DNA of 64,000 nucleotides from Chitinophaga sp. Ak27 (GTDB taxonomy: Bacteria > Bacteroidota > Bacteroidia > Chitinophagales > Chitinophagaceae): contig NZ_JABAOB010000002.1 of the NCBI RefSeq assembly GCF_012726295.1, positions 372,001 to 436,000 of the forward strand, in the 5' to 3' direction. Of the stretch, positions 27,005 through 34,332 are shown one piece after another. Position 1 is the stretch's first letter. Each line of letters opens with the position of its first letter. The notes beneath the pieces were generated by a model. That model had not been told where the DNA came from. It saw only the letters and a program-made list of their open reading frames with translations, and did no database searches. Position numbers and translations under genes: made by a program.

Positions 27005-27261
27005 GTGGCCATGCCCGTAATGACATGCAGATTTCCTGTCCACGGGGATTCCCTGGACTCCAAAAAAGGATATTGGCTCAATGCGATTGTCAGTGATCAG
27101 CTGCATTGGATGCATGTGTCTGACTTGAAGGCGTGGAGCAATGAAGCAGCTTGCCTGTGCGGCATTAACGATATACCACAAAATTTCCTGCCCTATGTAA
27201 GATGATGGCCAGGAGTCTACGTGGAGCTACGTTAATCAATAAGCTGAAAGAAGTACTATAG
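27005..27261 (+). pseudogene. Decayed TlpA/AhpC-type thioredoxin-like gene (C-terminal part)
   Basis: The frame from 27005 reads GDSLDSKKGYWLNAI, then LHWMHVSDLKAWSNEAACL, then GINDIPQNFL. This is the text of the second half of Bacteroidota TlpA-like thiol-disulfide proteins (HVSDLKGW-N-A-Y-GI--IP-NFL). It stops early at 27205 after PYVR. The family ending (A-R-S-L-R-G-A-T-L-I-N-K-L-K-E-V-L, stop at 27261) continues in another frame from 27202. The N-terminal half with the CxxC active site is missing. It is therefore a truncated, frameshifted relic lying between dinB and the CdiI-like gene. No function is expected. Confidence 0.65.
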
Positions 27262-27317
27262 GTTTTTCCGGGTGGCTGAAAGGTAAAGCCATTGCCTTTG
27301 GGCCAGCCTTATTGTTA

Positions 27318-27728
27318 TCAGGCTTCGGCTTTCGCTTTACGCCAGTACTCGGGTAAATCGAGTTCCGTTTCTATTTCTTCACTTCTGCGCTGCATCATGT
27401 CGATGAGGTTTTTGTGAAGATCGGGATGTTCTTCCCAAAACGTGGCTGGTACATCCAGTACATTCTTTAACAGATCCCCGGGGTACATGCCGGCAGTTAC
27501 TAAAACGTCGTTCTGTAATATCTCTAATGCCAGGGGTACCAGGTAAGTAGGATTAAATGATTGTCCGATTAACAGCCTTAATTCGCTGGCTGATAATTTT
27601 ACTACTGGTACTTTTACTAAGGCAAGACATTTTTGAATGAGTCCCGAATCTGCTTCTGTAGCTGTTCCCCAACTTCTATTCTCCAACTGCTCCAAAGATT
27701 TATATCTCCAGATATCTTTCTTATTCAT
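27318..27728 (-). CDS. CdiI-like contact-dependent inhibition immunity protein (orphan)
   Basis: This 136-aa protein (KSLEQLENRSWG...LRLLIGQSFNPTYLVPLALEILQNDVLVTAGMYPGDLLKNVLDVPATFWEEHPDLHKNLIDMM) matches my recall of the CdiI immunity family that neutralises toxin domains delivered by contact-dependent inhibition or polymorphic toxin systems. It is soluble and has no signal peptide. No toxin, CdiB, Rhs or VgrG gene lies nearby, so it would be an orphan giving protection against neighbours' toxins. The family call is from pattern memory. Confidence 0.55.
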   Translation of the reverse strand: MNKKDIWRYKSLEQLENRSWGTATEADSGLIQKCLALVKVPVVKLSASELRLLIGQSFNPTYLVPLALEILQNDVLVTAGMYPGDLLKNVLDVPATFWEEHPDLHKNLIDMMQRRSEEIETELDLPEYWRKAKAEA

Positions 27729-27960
27729 AAAAAATGTGTCTCTCTTTTCGTGCTAATAAAATAATAACTTATGAAAGTGATTTCAACGCGCAAATGTTCT
27801 TTGGATGGTGATCATCTGTAAGATTCCTGCGGAGTAATGCAGGTCTTGCGGTAGCCGGTCGGCGCCGGCGGTTATAAGAAACCAGGATCAACAGGTATAA
27901 ATATAGGGAATATTGTTGATGCAGAAATAAAAAATTTCCACCTTTAACATTTTGTGTGAG
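27729..27960. other. Intergenic stretch without a recognisable gene
   Basis: This lies between the CdiI-like start and the inverted-repeat element copy 3. A short minus-strand open frame here (27769-27972) has no family features and low-complexity composition, so I do not call it. The region presumably holds the CdiI-like promoter. Confidence 0.4.
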
Positions 27961-28074
27961 AGCAGAAAGCATAAAGCGGAAAGCAAAAAGCTATTGCAGC
28001 GGACGATTTTAGCGAACAATAGTCGCCCTGATAATCCATTACAATAGCTTTTTGCTTTATGCTTTATGCTCGCT
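27961..28074. repeat. Dispersed inverted-repeat element, copy 3 of 6
   Basis: The left arm (27961-27996, ending GCAAAAAGCTATTG) and right arm (28042-28074, beginning CAATAGCTTTTTGC) pair along most of their length. The centre has TTTTAGCGAACAATAGTCGC, akin to the other copies. The right arm overlaps the stop codon and last codons of the small membrane protein gene on the minus strand. Confidence 0.88.
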
Positions 28075-28372
28075 GATATTTCGGCAGCACCAGCAGCTTT
28101 ACAATACTATGTGCTACTGCCGACAGTACCAGCGCGATAACAATGAGGAGGGAGGCTTTACCGGGTGTATCGAATACATCGATGACACCGGATACAGACT
28201 TACCTGCAAATAAAATGGCGATCAGGCAGGCAATGCCGCCGGTAATCCATAGTGTGATATGCGACCACAGGTATTTCTGTTTCTGAAACCCACTTTTCCC
28301 AAAGGAAGTAAACAGCAGGTACACATGTGCTACGAAAAACAGGGCGGCTAAGATAGCAAGGGTTGTGAGCAT
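28064..28372 (-). CDS. Small three-helix membrane protein, unknown function
   Basis: The 102-aa product has three clear hydrophobic segments: TLAILAALFFVAHVYLLFTSF (about 3-23), ITLWITGGIACLIAILFAG (about 39-57) and ASLLIVIALVLSAVAHSIVKLL (about 73-94). It has no signal peptide or motif that I recognise. The stop codon is formed inside the inverted-repeat element copy 3, so the insertion may have altered the C-terminus. Confidence 0.65.
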   Translation of the reverse strand: MLTTLAILAALFFVAHVYLLFTSFGKSGFQKQKYLWSHITLWITGGIACLIAILFAGKSVSGVIDVFDTPGKASLLIVIALVLSAVAHSIVKLLVLPKYQRA

Positions 28373-28464
28373 TCAAGGTTATTTTAGGTGATGGTATAAG
28401 AGTATTTCGTCTAATATATCAAAACCTTTTCAGATATACAAACCCCTGGTAAATATCTTTCCAT

Positions 28465-29367
28465 TTAAACAGCGGTGGCCATCATCAGTTCCTTGTTAAT
28501 CATGGCGCCGGCCAGGGAACCTGCACCCACAGCGGCAGATACGCTCCTGAACATGGTAGTGGCATCGCCGGCGGCAAATATGCCGGCTACGGTAGTAGCC
28601 TGGAAAGCATTGACTACAATGTGGCCGGTTTCCGACAGCTGGCATCCCATGGCCTCGGGAATAGGGCAGTGTTGCTGATAGGCTGGCCGGGCATACAGCG
28701 CCTGCAGGGCCTGGATGCTGTCATCTTCAAAAAGCAGGTGCTGAATATGGCCCTGCGCTGCCACGATGGCTTTCACTGGTTTATCGTTAATGGCTATACG
28801 CAGTGCCTGTAACTGGGCCACATGATCAGCCGGTATGGTGATGGGGCCGTTGGTAAATATTGTGAGGTTGCCGGTCCAATGGCGGATCAGGCGGCCGAAC
28901 TCTGAGGCCTGCTCGCCATTGACGAGTATGCCGGTGGGTTTGTCTTTCACTTCATAGCCATGGCAGTAAGGGCAGTGCAGTACAGAAATACCCCAGCATT
29001 CAGCAAACCCTTTTATATCGGGCATTTCGTCTTTTACCCCGCTGGCAAATAATAGTTTCCTGGCCTGGAAATGTTCCCCATCTGCGGTATGGATCGTAAA
29101 CGTATCGCCCGTTTGTTCGCCGCGGATTGCCAGCCCGGTTTTAAACTGTATGGTAGGATACTGCGCTACCTGCGCTTTGCCAATGGCGGCAATGGTGGCC
29201 GGCGCTACACCATCCTGTGTCAGGAAGTTGTGCGAGTGCGGTGTTTGCCGATTGCAGGGCGCCCCGCTGTCGATGACCAGCACCTGCCTGAGAGAACGGC
29301 CCAGTGCCATAGCTGCTGCGAGGCCGGCATAGCTGCCTCCTATAATGATTACGTCGTAAGTATGCAT
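28465..29367 (-). CDS. NAD(P)/FAD-dependent oxidoreductase, thioredoxin reductase-like
   Basis: A 300-aa pyridine nucleotide-disulfide oxidoreductase of the thioredoxin reductase type. The FAD Rossmann motif is IIIGGSYAGLAAA (G10, G11, G15) and a redox CxxC is C132-P-Y-C135 in HCPYCHGYE. The second nucleotide-binding region is IFTNGPI-like, and the closing FAD motif is GIFAAGDATTMFRSVSAAVGAGSLAG. The ATG at 29367 is chosen because it starts the flavoprotein fold; upstream residues to 29412 overlap the promoter. A palindromic operator inside a consensus promoter directly upstream implies a dedicated regulator, which is not encoded nearby. Confidence 0.9.
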   Translation of the reverse strand: MHTYDVIIIGGSYAGLAAAMALGRSLRQVLVIDSGAPCNRQTPHSHNFLTQDGVAPATIAAIGKAQVAQYPTIQFKTGLAIRGEQTGDTFTIHTADGEHFQARKLLFASGVKDEMPDIKGFAECWGISVLHCPYCHGYEVKDKPTGILVNGEQASEFGRLIRHWTGNLTIFTNGPITIPADHVAQLQALRIAINDKPVKAIVAAQGHIQHLLFEDDSIQALQALYARPAYQQHCPIPEAMGCQLSETGHIVVNAFQATTVAGIFAAGDATTMFRSVSAAVGAGSLAGAMINKELMMATAV

Positions 29368-29390
29368 GGTGCTAATTATCTTGTTCCCTG

Positions 29391-29421
29391 CAAAAATAAG
29401 TATTTGCAACAATGTTGCAAA
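29391..29421 (-). promoter_or_regulatory. Promoter of the FAD oxidoreductase with a 19-bp palindromic operator
   Basis: On the minus strand a -33 TTTG (29418-29421) is separated by exactly 19 nt from a perfect -7 TATTTTTG (29391-29398), the Bacteroidota primary-sigma consensus. Overlapping the -33 and most of the spacer is TTTGCAACATTGTTGCAAA, a perfect palindrome with a single central base (29403-29421). A bound repressor would occlude the promoter. The start of transcription would be near 29384, about 17 nt before the ATG. Confidence 0.72.
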
Positions 29422-30267
29422 TTAATTTACAGGCTGATAGTCATCCGTACCCGAGCGGATATGGGAGATATGCTCTGCAATCAGGTGCAGGCGGTAATAA
29501 TATTTCTCAAAGATATCATCGTACATGCGATGCCGGTTTTCCAGGAAAGCATTGAGGGCCTCGTAAATAAATTCCTCGAAAGTATGGTGCTCACTCACTT
29601 TGATCACACATTCAAACACCGGTTCCATACTCGTGGAAAATTTGGGTTTTACCTGTATATCTGCTATACAGGTGATCATGTCTTTATAAAGATGAGGAGC
29701 CTTGGCAAACGGGACATAATGTATGGCGGTAAGCCCATCTTCATCATATACATACTTATCTACTTCTTCTCCCAGGAGAAATTGTATCACCTCCCGGTTA
29801 TTGTTGTGCCGTACAGCCAGCAGCAAAGGAGTATCCAGGCTGGCCAGCACAAAGTTGAAATGGATATTGTGTTCAATCAGGATCATTAACATGTCCGTGA
29901 TAGCGGCCAGCCGGTGATGTTTGAAGATATAAGCGATGGCAAAGAGGTAATCGGGGTTGTCGATCACCAGGCGCGCCCCTTTTTTAATGGCATACAATAC
30001 CGCCATAGGTTTGTTGGCGCCTACGGCGCAGAATATTATGGGAATGACACCTTCTTTTTTATAATGAATATCTGCACCGCCTTCTTCTATCAGGAGTTCC
30101 GCCGCTTCAAAAAATATTTCCTGGTTTTCCAGCAAATCACAGAGCAGTTCAGAACGTTCATCCCTCGTAAGCGAGGAAAGATTATAGCCAATACCGGTGA
30201 TGATATCGTCCGGCTCCTGGCTGATCTTCACTTTACGCCGCAAATCATTCAGCGAAATTGGTTGCAT
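29422..30267 (-). CDS. Ankyrin-repeat-like protein
   Basis: This 281-aa soluble protein shows degenerate ankyrin repeats in its first two thirds: AAELLIEEGGADIHYKKEGVIPIIFCAV, LDTPLLLAVRHNNNREVIQFLLGEEVDKYVYDEDGLTAIHYV. Its C-terminal part (about 205-281) is helical with EEFIYEALNAFLENRHRMYDDIFEKYYYRLHLI. It probably binds other proteins; no catalytic feature is visible. It ends immediately upstream of the FAD oxidoreductase promoter and follows the ABC transporter gene on the same strand. Confidence 0.7.
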   Translation of the reverse strand: MQPISLNDLRRKVKISQEPDDIITGIGYNLSSLTRDERSELLCDLLENQEIFFEAAELLIEEGGADIHYKKEGVIPIIFCAVGANKPMAVLYAIKKGARLVIDNPDYLFAIAYIFKHHRLAAITDMLMILIEHNIHFNFVLASLDTPLLLAVRHNNNREVIQFLLGEEVDKYVYDEDGLTAIHYVPFAKAPHLYKDMITCIADIQVKPKFSTSMEPVFECVIKVSEHHTFEEFIYEALNAFLENRHRMYDDIFEKYYYRLHLIAEHISHIRSGTDDYQPVN

Positions 30268-30401
30268 AGGCTTTCATAGTATAATAGCTCCTGGGAGAGA
30301 ACGTTGCATAGGATGAAAGCACAGTGGCATCGGTATGCGCCAAAGATAATAAAAAATAATAATACGGTGTGGCGGTCAACAGGCGCCCGACAGCGCCTGT
30401 G

Positions 30402-32183
30402 TTATGATTTGTTTTCCTGGTGCTTCCATAACTCCTGGAATATCGGGCTTTGCTGACGCAGCGTGTTGAAAGTACCCTCCGCTGCAATACGACCGCGACG
30501 CAGCACGTAAATATAATCGAACTGGGGAAGCAGGTGCAGGCGATGCATGGCGGAAATGATGGCTTTATCCTGAAAGGCCTGGAACATCTTCTCATAAATC
30601 ATTGCCTCTGTTTTTGGATCTACACTGCTGGTAGGTTCGTCCAGCAGGATCACCTGGCTGTCGCGCGCCGCCAGTATACCCCGCGCCAGTGCCAGCCGCT
30701 GCTTTTGTCCACCTGATAAGTTCACGCCTTTTTCCCGGATATCTGAGGCCAGTCCCTGAGGCAGCATGTCCACTACGTCCATAAAATGAGCGCTGTTGCA
30801 AACTGCCAGCACCTCGGCTTCGGAAAAGGGAAGTCCCAGCGTAACGTTATATTCAATCGTGTTCTCAAAGATTTCAGGCTCCTGCGGAAACAGGGTTACA
30901 CTTTCATTCAGGGAGCCTAATGGAAACGCGGTTCCATCGACGTGCAGCATGGTGCTTTGCTCTGGCTCATATAATCCACGTAAAATAGCCAACAGCGTGC
31001 TTTTACCGCTGCCGCTTTCCCCAATGAGGGCAATTCTATGTCCTTTTTCTATATGAAGATGCAGCTCATGCAGGCTTTGCGGAGCATGTGCTTCATCATA
31101 GGCAGCCAGGTGCGAAAAGCTCAATCCCTCCAGGGTAATGGTCTGCCAGCTCACCGGCAGCTCCGGGGCCGTGTCTGCCCGGTGCTGCAACGTATAGGCA
31201 TCGCTGATATTACGCGCCGTTTCCACAGCGGTATTGTATTGCACAATATCGGTGTATTGCCAGGCCACGTCCTGGAATACGCTGGTAAACTGGTTTACAT
31301 AGCCCAGCAGCATTACCAGTCCCGCTACCTGGAACACCTGTCCCGGTACCCAGTGCTGGAAACAGTAACCGATAGCAATTACGCAATAGATCAGCGTAAT
31401 CATCATTTCTGCTACAAACCATTTCCATTCATTGATCACGGTATTTTTCTTAAACGGAGGCCATATACGCTGCACCTTGGCCAGCAGCCCATTTTCCATG
31501 CTTTTTTCCAGCCTCAGGGTAATCACGGTCATGATATTGGAAAGGCTGTCGAACAGCGTAGCCGATACCAGGTGTTCCTGTTCATTGACTTCGTTCAGCG
31601 TTTTAATAAAGGGGCGGTCGAACCGCAGCACCAGCCATATACAGGTAACGCCGAGCGCAATGCCAATGGCGCCATACAGGGGAGAAAAGTACAGCATGGC
31701 CATCATCGAAAACAGGAGCTTACAGAGCGCATGCACGTACATAAATCCTCTCTCGAAAAATTCTTTCAGCGCTTCATAAGCTTTGCGAATGCGGTTAATC
31801 ACCGATCCGCTATGATTATCCTGGTGCCATTTTACCGGCAAATGAAGCGCCTGGTGGTATCTTTCCTGCAGGAAGTTGCGGCTCAGGTTAAACGCTACCT
31901 GTCTTTCCATAATCCTGGCAGGGCCGTGGAAGCACCATTCCAGGAATTTGATCCCGAAGTAGCCGCCGGCAAACAGCAGTACATACCGGGGCAAGTGAGG
32001 AGAGTCTTGCTGCACCTTGCCTACGAACCAGCCAAACAGCACAGGATTCAACGAAAAAATGACGTTGGCCATGAAGAACAACACGTAAATGAACAGGTAT
32101 TGCTTACGTTCCCGGCGGGCATATTTCCAGGCGGTTTTCAGTAGAGAAATATAAGGGTTAGGCATATTTCCGGATTTAATCAT
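30402..32183 (-). CDS. ABC transporter, fused permease and ATPase (exporter type)
   Basis: This is a half-size exporter. An N-terminal six-helix membrane domain (about residues 20-315) precedes a nucleotide-binding domain with Walker A GESGSGKST near 390, signature LSGGQKQRLALARG near 500, Walker B QVILLDEPTSS and an H-loop-like ISAMHRL. It would work as a dimer in the inner membrane, MsbA-like; the substrate is unknown. The start may be the ATG at 32183 or the one at 32165 (MPNPYISLL). It is divergent from the DUF4251 gene and 134 nt upstream of the ankyrin gene. Confidence 0.93.
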   Translation of the reverse strand: MIKSGNMPNPYISLLKTAWKYARRERKQYLFIYVLFFMANVIFSLNPVLFGWFVGKVQQDSPHLPRYVLLFAGGYFGIKFLEWCFHGPARIMERQVAFNLSRNFLQERYHQALHLPVKWHQDNHSGSVINRIRKAYEALKEFFERGFMYVHALCKLLFSMMAMLYFSPLYGAIGIALGVTCIWLVLRFDRPFIKTLNEVNEQEHLVSATLFDSLSNIMTVITLRLEKSMENGLLAKVQRIWPPFKKNTVINEWKWFVAEMMITLIYCVIAIGYCFQHWVPGQVFQVAGLVMLLGYVNQFTSVFQDVAWQYTDIVQYNTAVETARNISDAYTLQHRADTAPELPVSWQTITLEGLSFSHLAAYDEAHAPQSLHELHLHIEKGHRIALIGESGSGKSTLLAILRGLYEPEQSTMLHVDGTAFPLGSLNESVTLFPQEPEIFENTIEYNVTLGLPFSEAEVLAVCNSAHFMDVVDMLPQGLASDIREKGVNLSGGQKQRLALARGILAARDSQVILLDEPTSSVDPKTEAMIYEKMFQAFQDKAIISAMHRLHLLPQFDYIYVLRRGRIAAEGTFNTLRQQSPIFQELWKHQENKS

Positions 32184-32286
32184 CAGCCCCTAAAAATACA
32201 ATATACCCCGGGAAACGCTGAACAAAAATATCAGCCCGCTGTTATGGTACGATATTAGCGCTTTCAGTACATTAAAATCAAAATAT

Positions 32287-32802
32287 ATGAAAAGGTATCT
32301 TTTGTTTACCGCAACGATATTCCTTACCCTTGCTATGTTACAGCCTGCCAGGGCACAGGAAACCAAAGCACAGAAAAAAGCAGCAAAGACAGCACAGGTA
32401 AAATCCTGGATGGACGCCCAAAATTATGTGTTCGTGGCGCAAACAGCGCTCCCGATGAATGGCAGGTCCAGGAACATTACGCCGGACTATAACCTGGTGG
32501 TAACCACCGATTCTGTGGTCAGCTACCTCCCGTTTTTTGGCCGTGCGTATACAGCCGATTACGGTGCTACCAAATCGCCGCTGGACTTCAAAACGAAATC
32601 GTTTGAATATAAGATTACACCGGGCAAAAAAGATGGCTGGAATGTGACTATCAAACCGAAGGACAATAAATCGGTGCAAGCCATGAACTTAACCGTATCC
32701 AGCGAAGGATATGCTTCCCTGCAGGTAACCAGCTACGACAGAACGCCGATGAACTTTAACGGCTATATAACAGAAATGAAAGTTAAAAAAGATAAAAAGT
32801 AA
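32287..32802 (+). CDS. Exported DUF4251 protein
   Basis: The signal peptide (MKRYLLFTATIFLTLAMLQPARAQ) is followed by the DUF4251 pattern: W-M-D-A-Q-N-Y-V-F-V-A-Q-T-A-L-P-M, R-N-I-T-P-D-Y-N-L-V-V, then SYLPFFGRAYTADYG. This is a small periplasmic beta-rich family of unknown function, common in Bacteroidota. Length 171 aa. A strong bidirectional terminator follows. Confidence 0.85.
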   Translation: MKRYLLFTATIFLTLAMLQPARAQETKAQKKAAKTAQVKSWMDAQNYVFVAQTALPMNGRSRNITPDYNLVVTTDSVVSYLPFFGRAYTADYGATKSPLDFKTKSFEYKITPGKKDGWNVTIKPKDNKSVQAMNLTVSSEGYASLQVTSYDRTPMNFNGYITEMKVKKDKK

Positions 32803-32810
32803 ATTGCAAA

Positions 32811-32849
32811 AACAGGCTATCTCGATACAGGAGATAGCCTGTTTTTTAT
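32811..32849. terminator. Bidirectional rho-independent terminator
   Basis: Perfect 13-bp stem (AACAGGCTATCTC at 32811-32823, GAGATAGCCTGTT at 32831-32843) with a 7-nt loop and T-runs on both strands. It serves the DUF4251 gene (+) and the convergent GNAT gene (-). The plus-strand T-run overlaps the GNAT stop codon. Confidence 0.93.
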
Positions 32850-33322
32850 TGCCCCTGTTCCAGTGATTTTATCATCTTGTAGTTAATCAAAGATACTTCT
32901 CCCAAATTAACCTGCTGGTTTTCCACTACTTTAAAGCCCATCTTCTCAAAAAACGGGCGCGCGGTAATACTTACATAGGATGTGAGGGAAAGCAAACCCA
33001 GTTCCCTGGCCTTTTCAAATATCTGCTGAATGAGTAGTCTGGCAATCCCCTGACCCTGGAAATCCTTATGCACAAACATCATATCCAGTTCCCCGTCGGC
33101 TTCTACAGAGGCAAAGCCGGTAATGGTATCTTCCGGAGTCACTGCTACATAGAAGTATTGCTCCTTGATTTTATTTTCCAGGGAAGCAATCCTTTCTCCA
33201 GTAGCCGCCCAGGCCCTGACTTGCTCCGGGTTATAATGCCGGCTGTTGATATGCGTAATAGTTCCTTGGTACAAGCTTTTCAGCTGACCGGTATCCTGCA
33301 GGGTGGCCTTACGTATTTGCAT
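32846..33322 (-). CDS. GNAT-family N-acetyltransferase
   Basis: A 158-aa acyl-CoA transferase. The fold is seen in MQIRKATLQDTGQLKSLY at the start, GFASVEADGELDMMFVHKDFQGQGIARLLI (acetyl-CoA loop Q-G-Q-G-I-A near 97) and ARPFFEKMGFKVVENQ at the end. The acceptor is unknown. It is divergent from the HAD gene (58 nt apart). Confidence 0.9.
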   Translation of the reverse strand: MQIRKATLQDTGQLKSLYQGTITHINSRHYNPEQVRAWAATGERIASLENKIKEQYFYVAVTPEDTITGFASVEADGELDMMFVHKDFQGQGIARLLIQQIFEKARELGLLSLTSYVSITARPFFEKMGFKVVENQQVNLGEVSLINYKMIKSLEQGQ

Positions 33323-33380
33323 GTTGCACTTTTATTGCAAGGATAACCTTATTTTTAGTGCAGCATAAATTTTTATTGAG

Positions 33381-34001
33381 ATGGATAAGATTACCCCGAT
33401 TACGACCCTTTTCCTGGATATAGGTGGCGTATTGCTCACGAACGGATGGGACAGGGCCGCCCGTAAGCTGGCTGTACAAACGTTTGGACTGGATGCCTTG
33501 GAAACGGAAGAGCGGCATCACCTTACTTTTGATACCTATGAAGAAGGGAAACTTACGTTAGATGAATACCTGAACCGGGTTGTTTTTTATGAAGACCGCA
33601 GCTTTACCCGTAAACAGTTTCGCGATTTTATGTATGCGCAGTCTGCGCCTTACCCGGATATGCTGGAAATGGTGACCGCCCTGAAAGCTAAGTACCAGCT
33701 GAAGATTGCCATCGTAAATAATGAAGGAAGGGAGCTGAATGAACACCGTATTCATCATTTTGATATCAACCGGTTCGTTGATTTTTATATCTCTTCCTGT
33801 TTTGTACACCTGCGTAAACCGGATGCCGATATCTATAAGATAGCGTTAGACATTGCCCAGGTAAGGCCGGCGGAAGTCGTGTACCTGGAAGACCGGTCCA
33901 TGTTTGTGGATGTAGCCAATGGGCTGGGTATTAATGGCATTTGCCACCGGGATTATGACAGCACCCGGTTACAGCTGGAAGCTTTTGGATTAAAATTATA
34001 G
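33381..34001 (+). CDS. HAD-superfamily hydrolase
   Basis: A 206-aa HAD hydrolase. Motif I is FLDIGGVLL, with Asp nucleophile but Gly where many phosphatases have the second Asp, as in several HAD subfamily IA proteins. Motif II is IAIVNNEG, motif III is RKPDADIYKIAL, and motif IV is VYLEDRSMFVDVANGLGI. The cap is helical. The sequence is close to haloacid dehalogenase or epoxide-hydrolase-type HADs; the substrate is unknown. A terminator follows. Confidence 0.88.
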   Translation: MDKITPITTLFLDIGGVLLTNGWDRAARKLAVQTFGLDALETEERHHLTFDTYEEGKLTLDEYLNRVVFYEDRSFTRKQFRDFMYAQSAPYPDMLEMVTALKAKYQLKIAIVNNEGRELNEHRIHHFDINRFVDFYISSCFVHLRKPDADIYKIALDIAQVRPAEVVYLEDRSMFVDVANGLGINGICHRDYDSTRLQLEAFGLKL

Positions 34002-34026
34002 GAATTACTTATTAGAATGAAGCGGA

Positions 34027-34054
34027 GGGAAGTAGCCTGTTTACTTCCCTTTTT
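34027..34054 (+). terminator. Rho-independent terminator after the HAD gene
   Basis: An 8-bp stem (GGGAAGTA at 34027-34034, TACTTCCC at 34042-34049) with a 7-nt loop is followed by a T-run (TTTTTC). It lies 25 nt past the HAD stop. Confidence 0.85.
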
Positions 34055-34316
34055 CTTTTTAAAATATTTTAAGAATTAGCTGCCAGCTTACTTTTCGTGA
34101 CGGGGTAGTTTGTTCGTAACTCCTTTTTTACCGCTGGTGTAATTTTTTGACCCCTGCTACTACTTTTTTACAATTAATTTCTATTTTGGCGCCTCGTTCT
34201 AGGTTTAGCGGTGTTCCACGTTATTAGTTTAGCAAACAAATAGTTGAAATTTAAATTTTCATTAAAAACAATTTTGGGAATTACCTGAATAAAAAAACTA
34301 AAGCTATAGCAAGCGA
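34055..34316. other. AT-rich upstream region of the DUF1080 operon
   Basis: About 260 nt without a gene separate the HAD terminator from the DUF1080 gene. The stretch is rich in T and A runs and should hold the promoter. I do not see a convincing TTTG-N19-TAnnTTTG pair. Confidence 0.4.
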
Positions 34317-34332
34317 GCTAAATGCATTTAGC
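34317..34332. promoter_or_regulatory. 16-bp perfect palindrome at the DUF1080 gene start
   Basis: GCTAAATGCATTTAGC is a perfect palindrome. It contains the first in-frame ATG (34322) of the DUF1080 gene. It may be an operator, or a hairpin controlling translation if the real start is the next ATG at 34367. Confidence 0.45.

Noticed and set aside
16691..27806. Shared 15-mer AAATGTTCTTTGGAT at 16691 and 27792
   Set aside because: One or two chance 15-base matches are expected in 64 kb, and the flanks do not match.
27769..27972. Minus-strand 67-codon frame near 27.8 kb
   Set aside because: Low-complexity, no recognisable motif, and it runs into a repeat element.
31038..32144. Long plus-strand open frame opposite the ABC transporter gene
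   Set aside because: It lies fully antisense to a clear ABC exporter and its translation has no family features.
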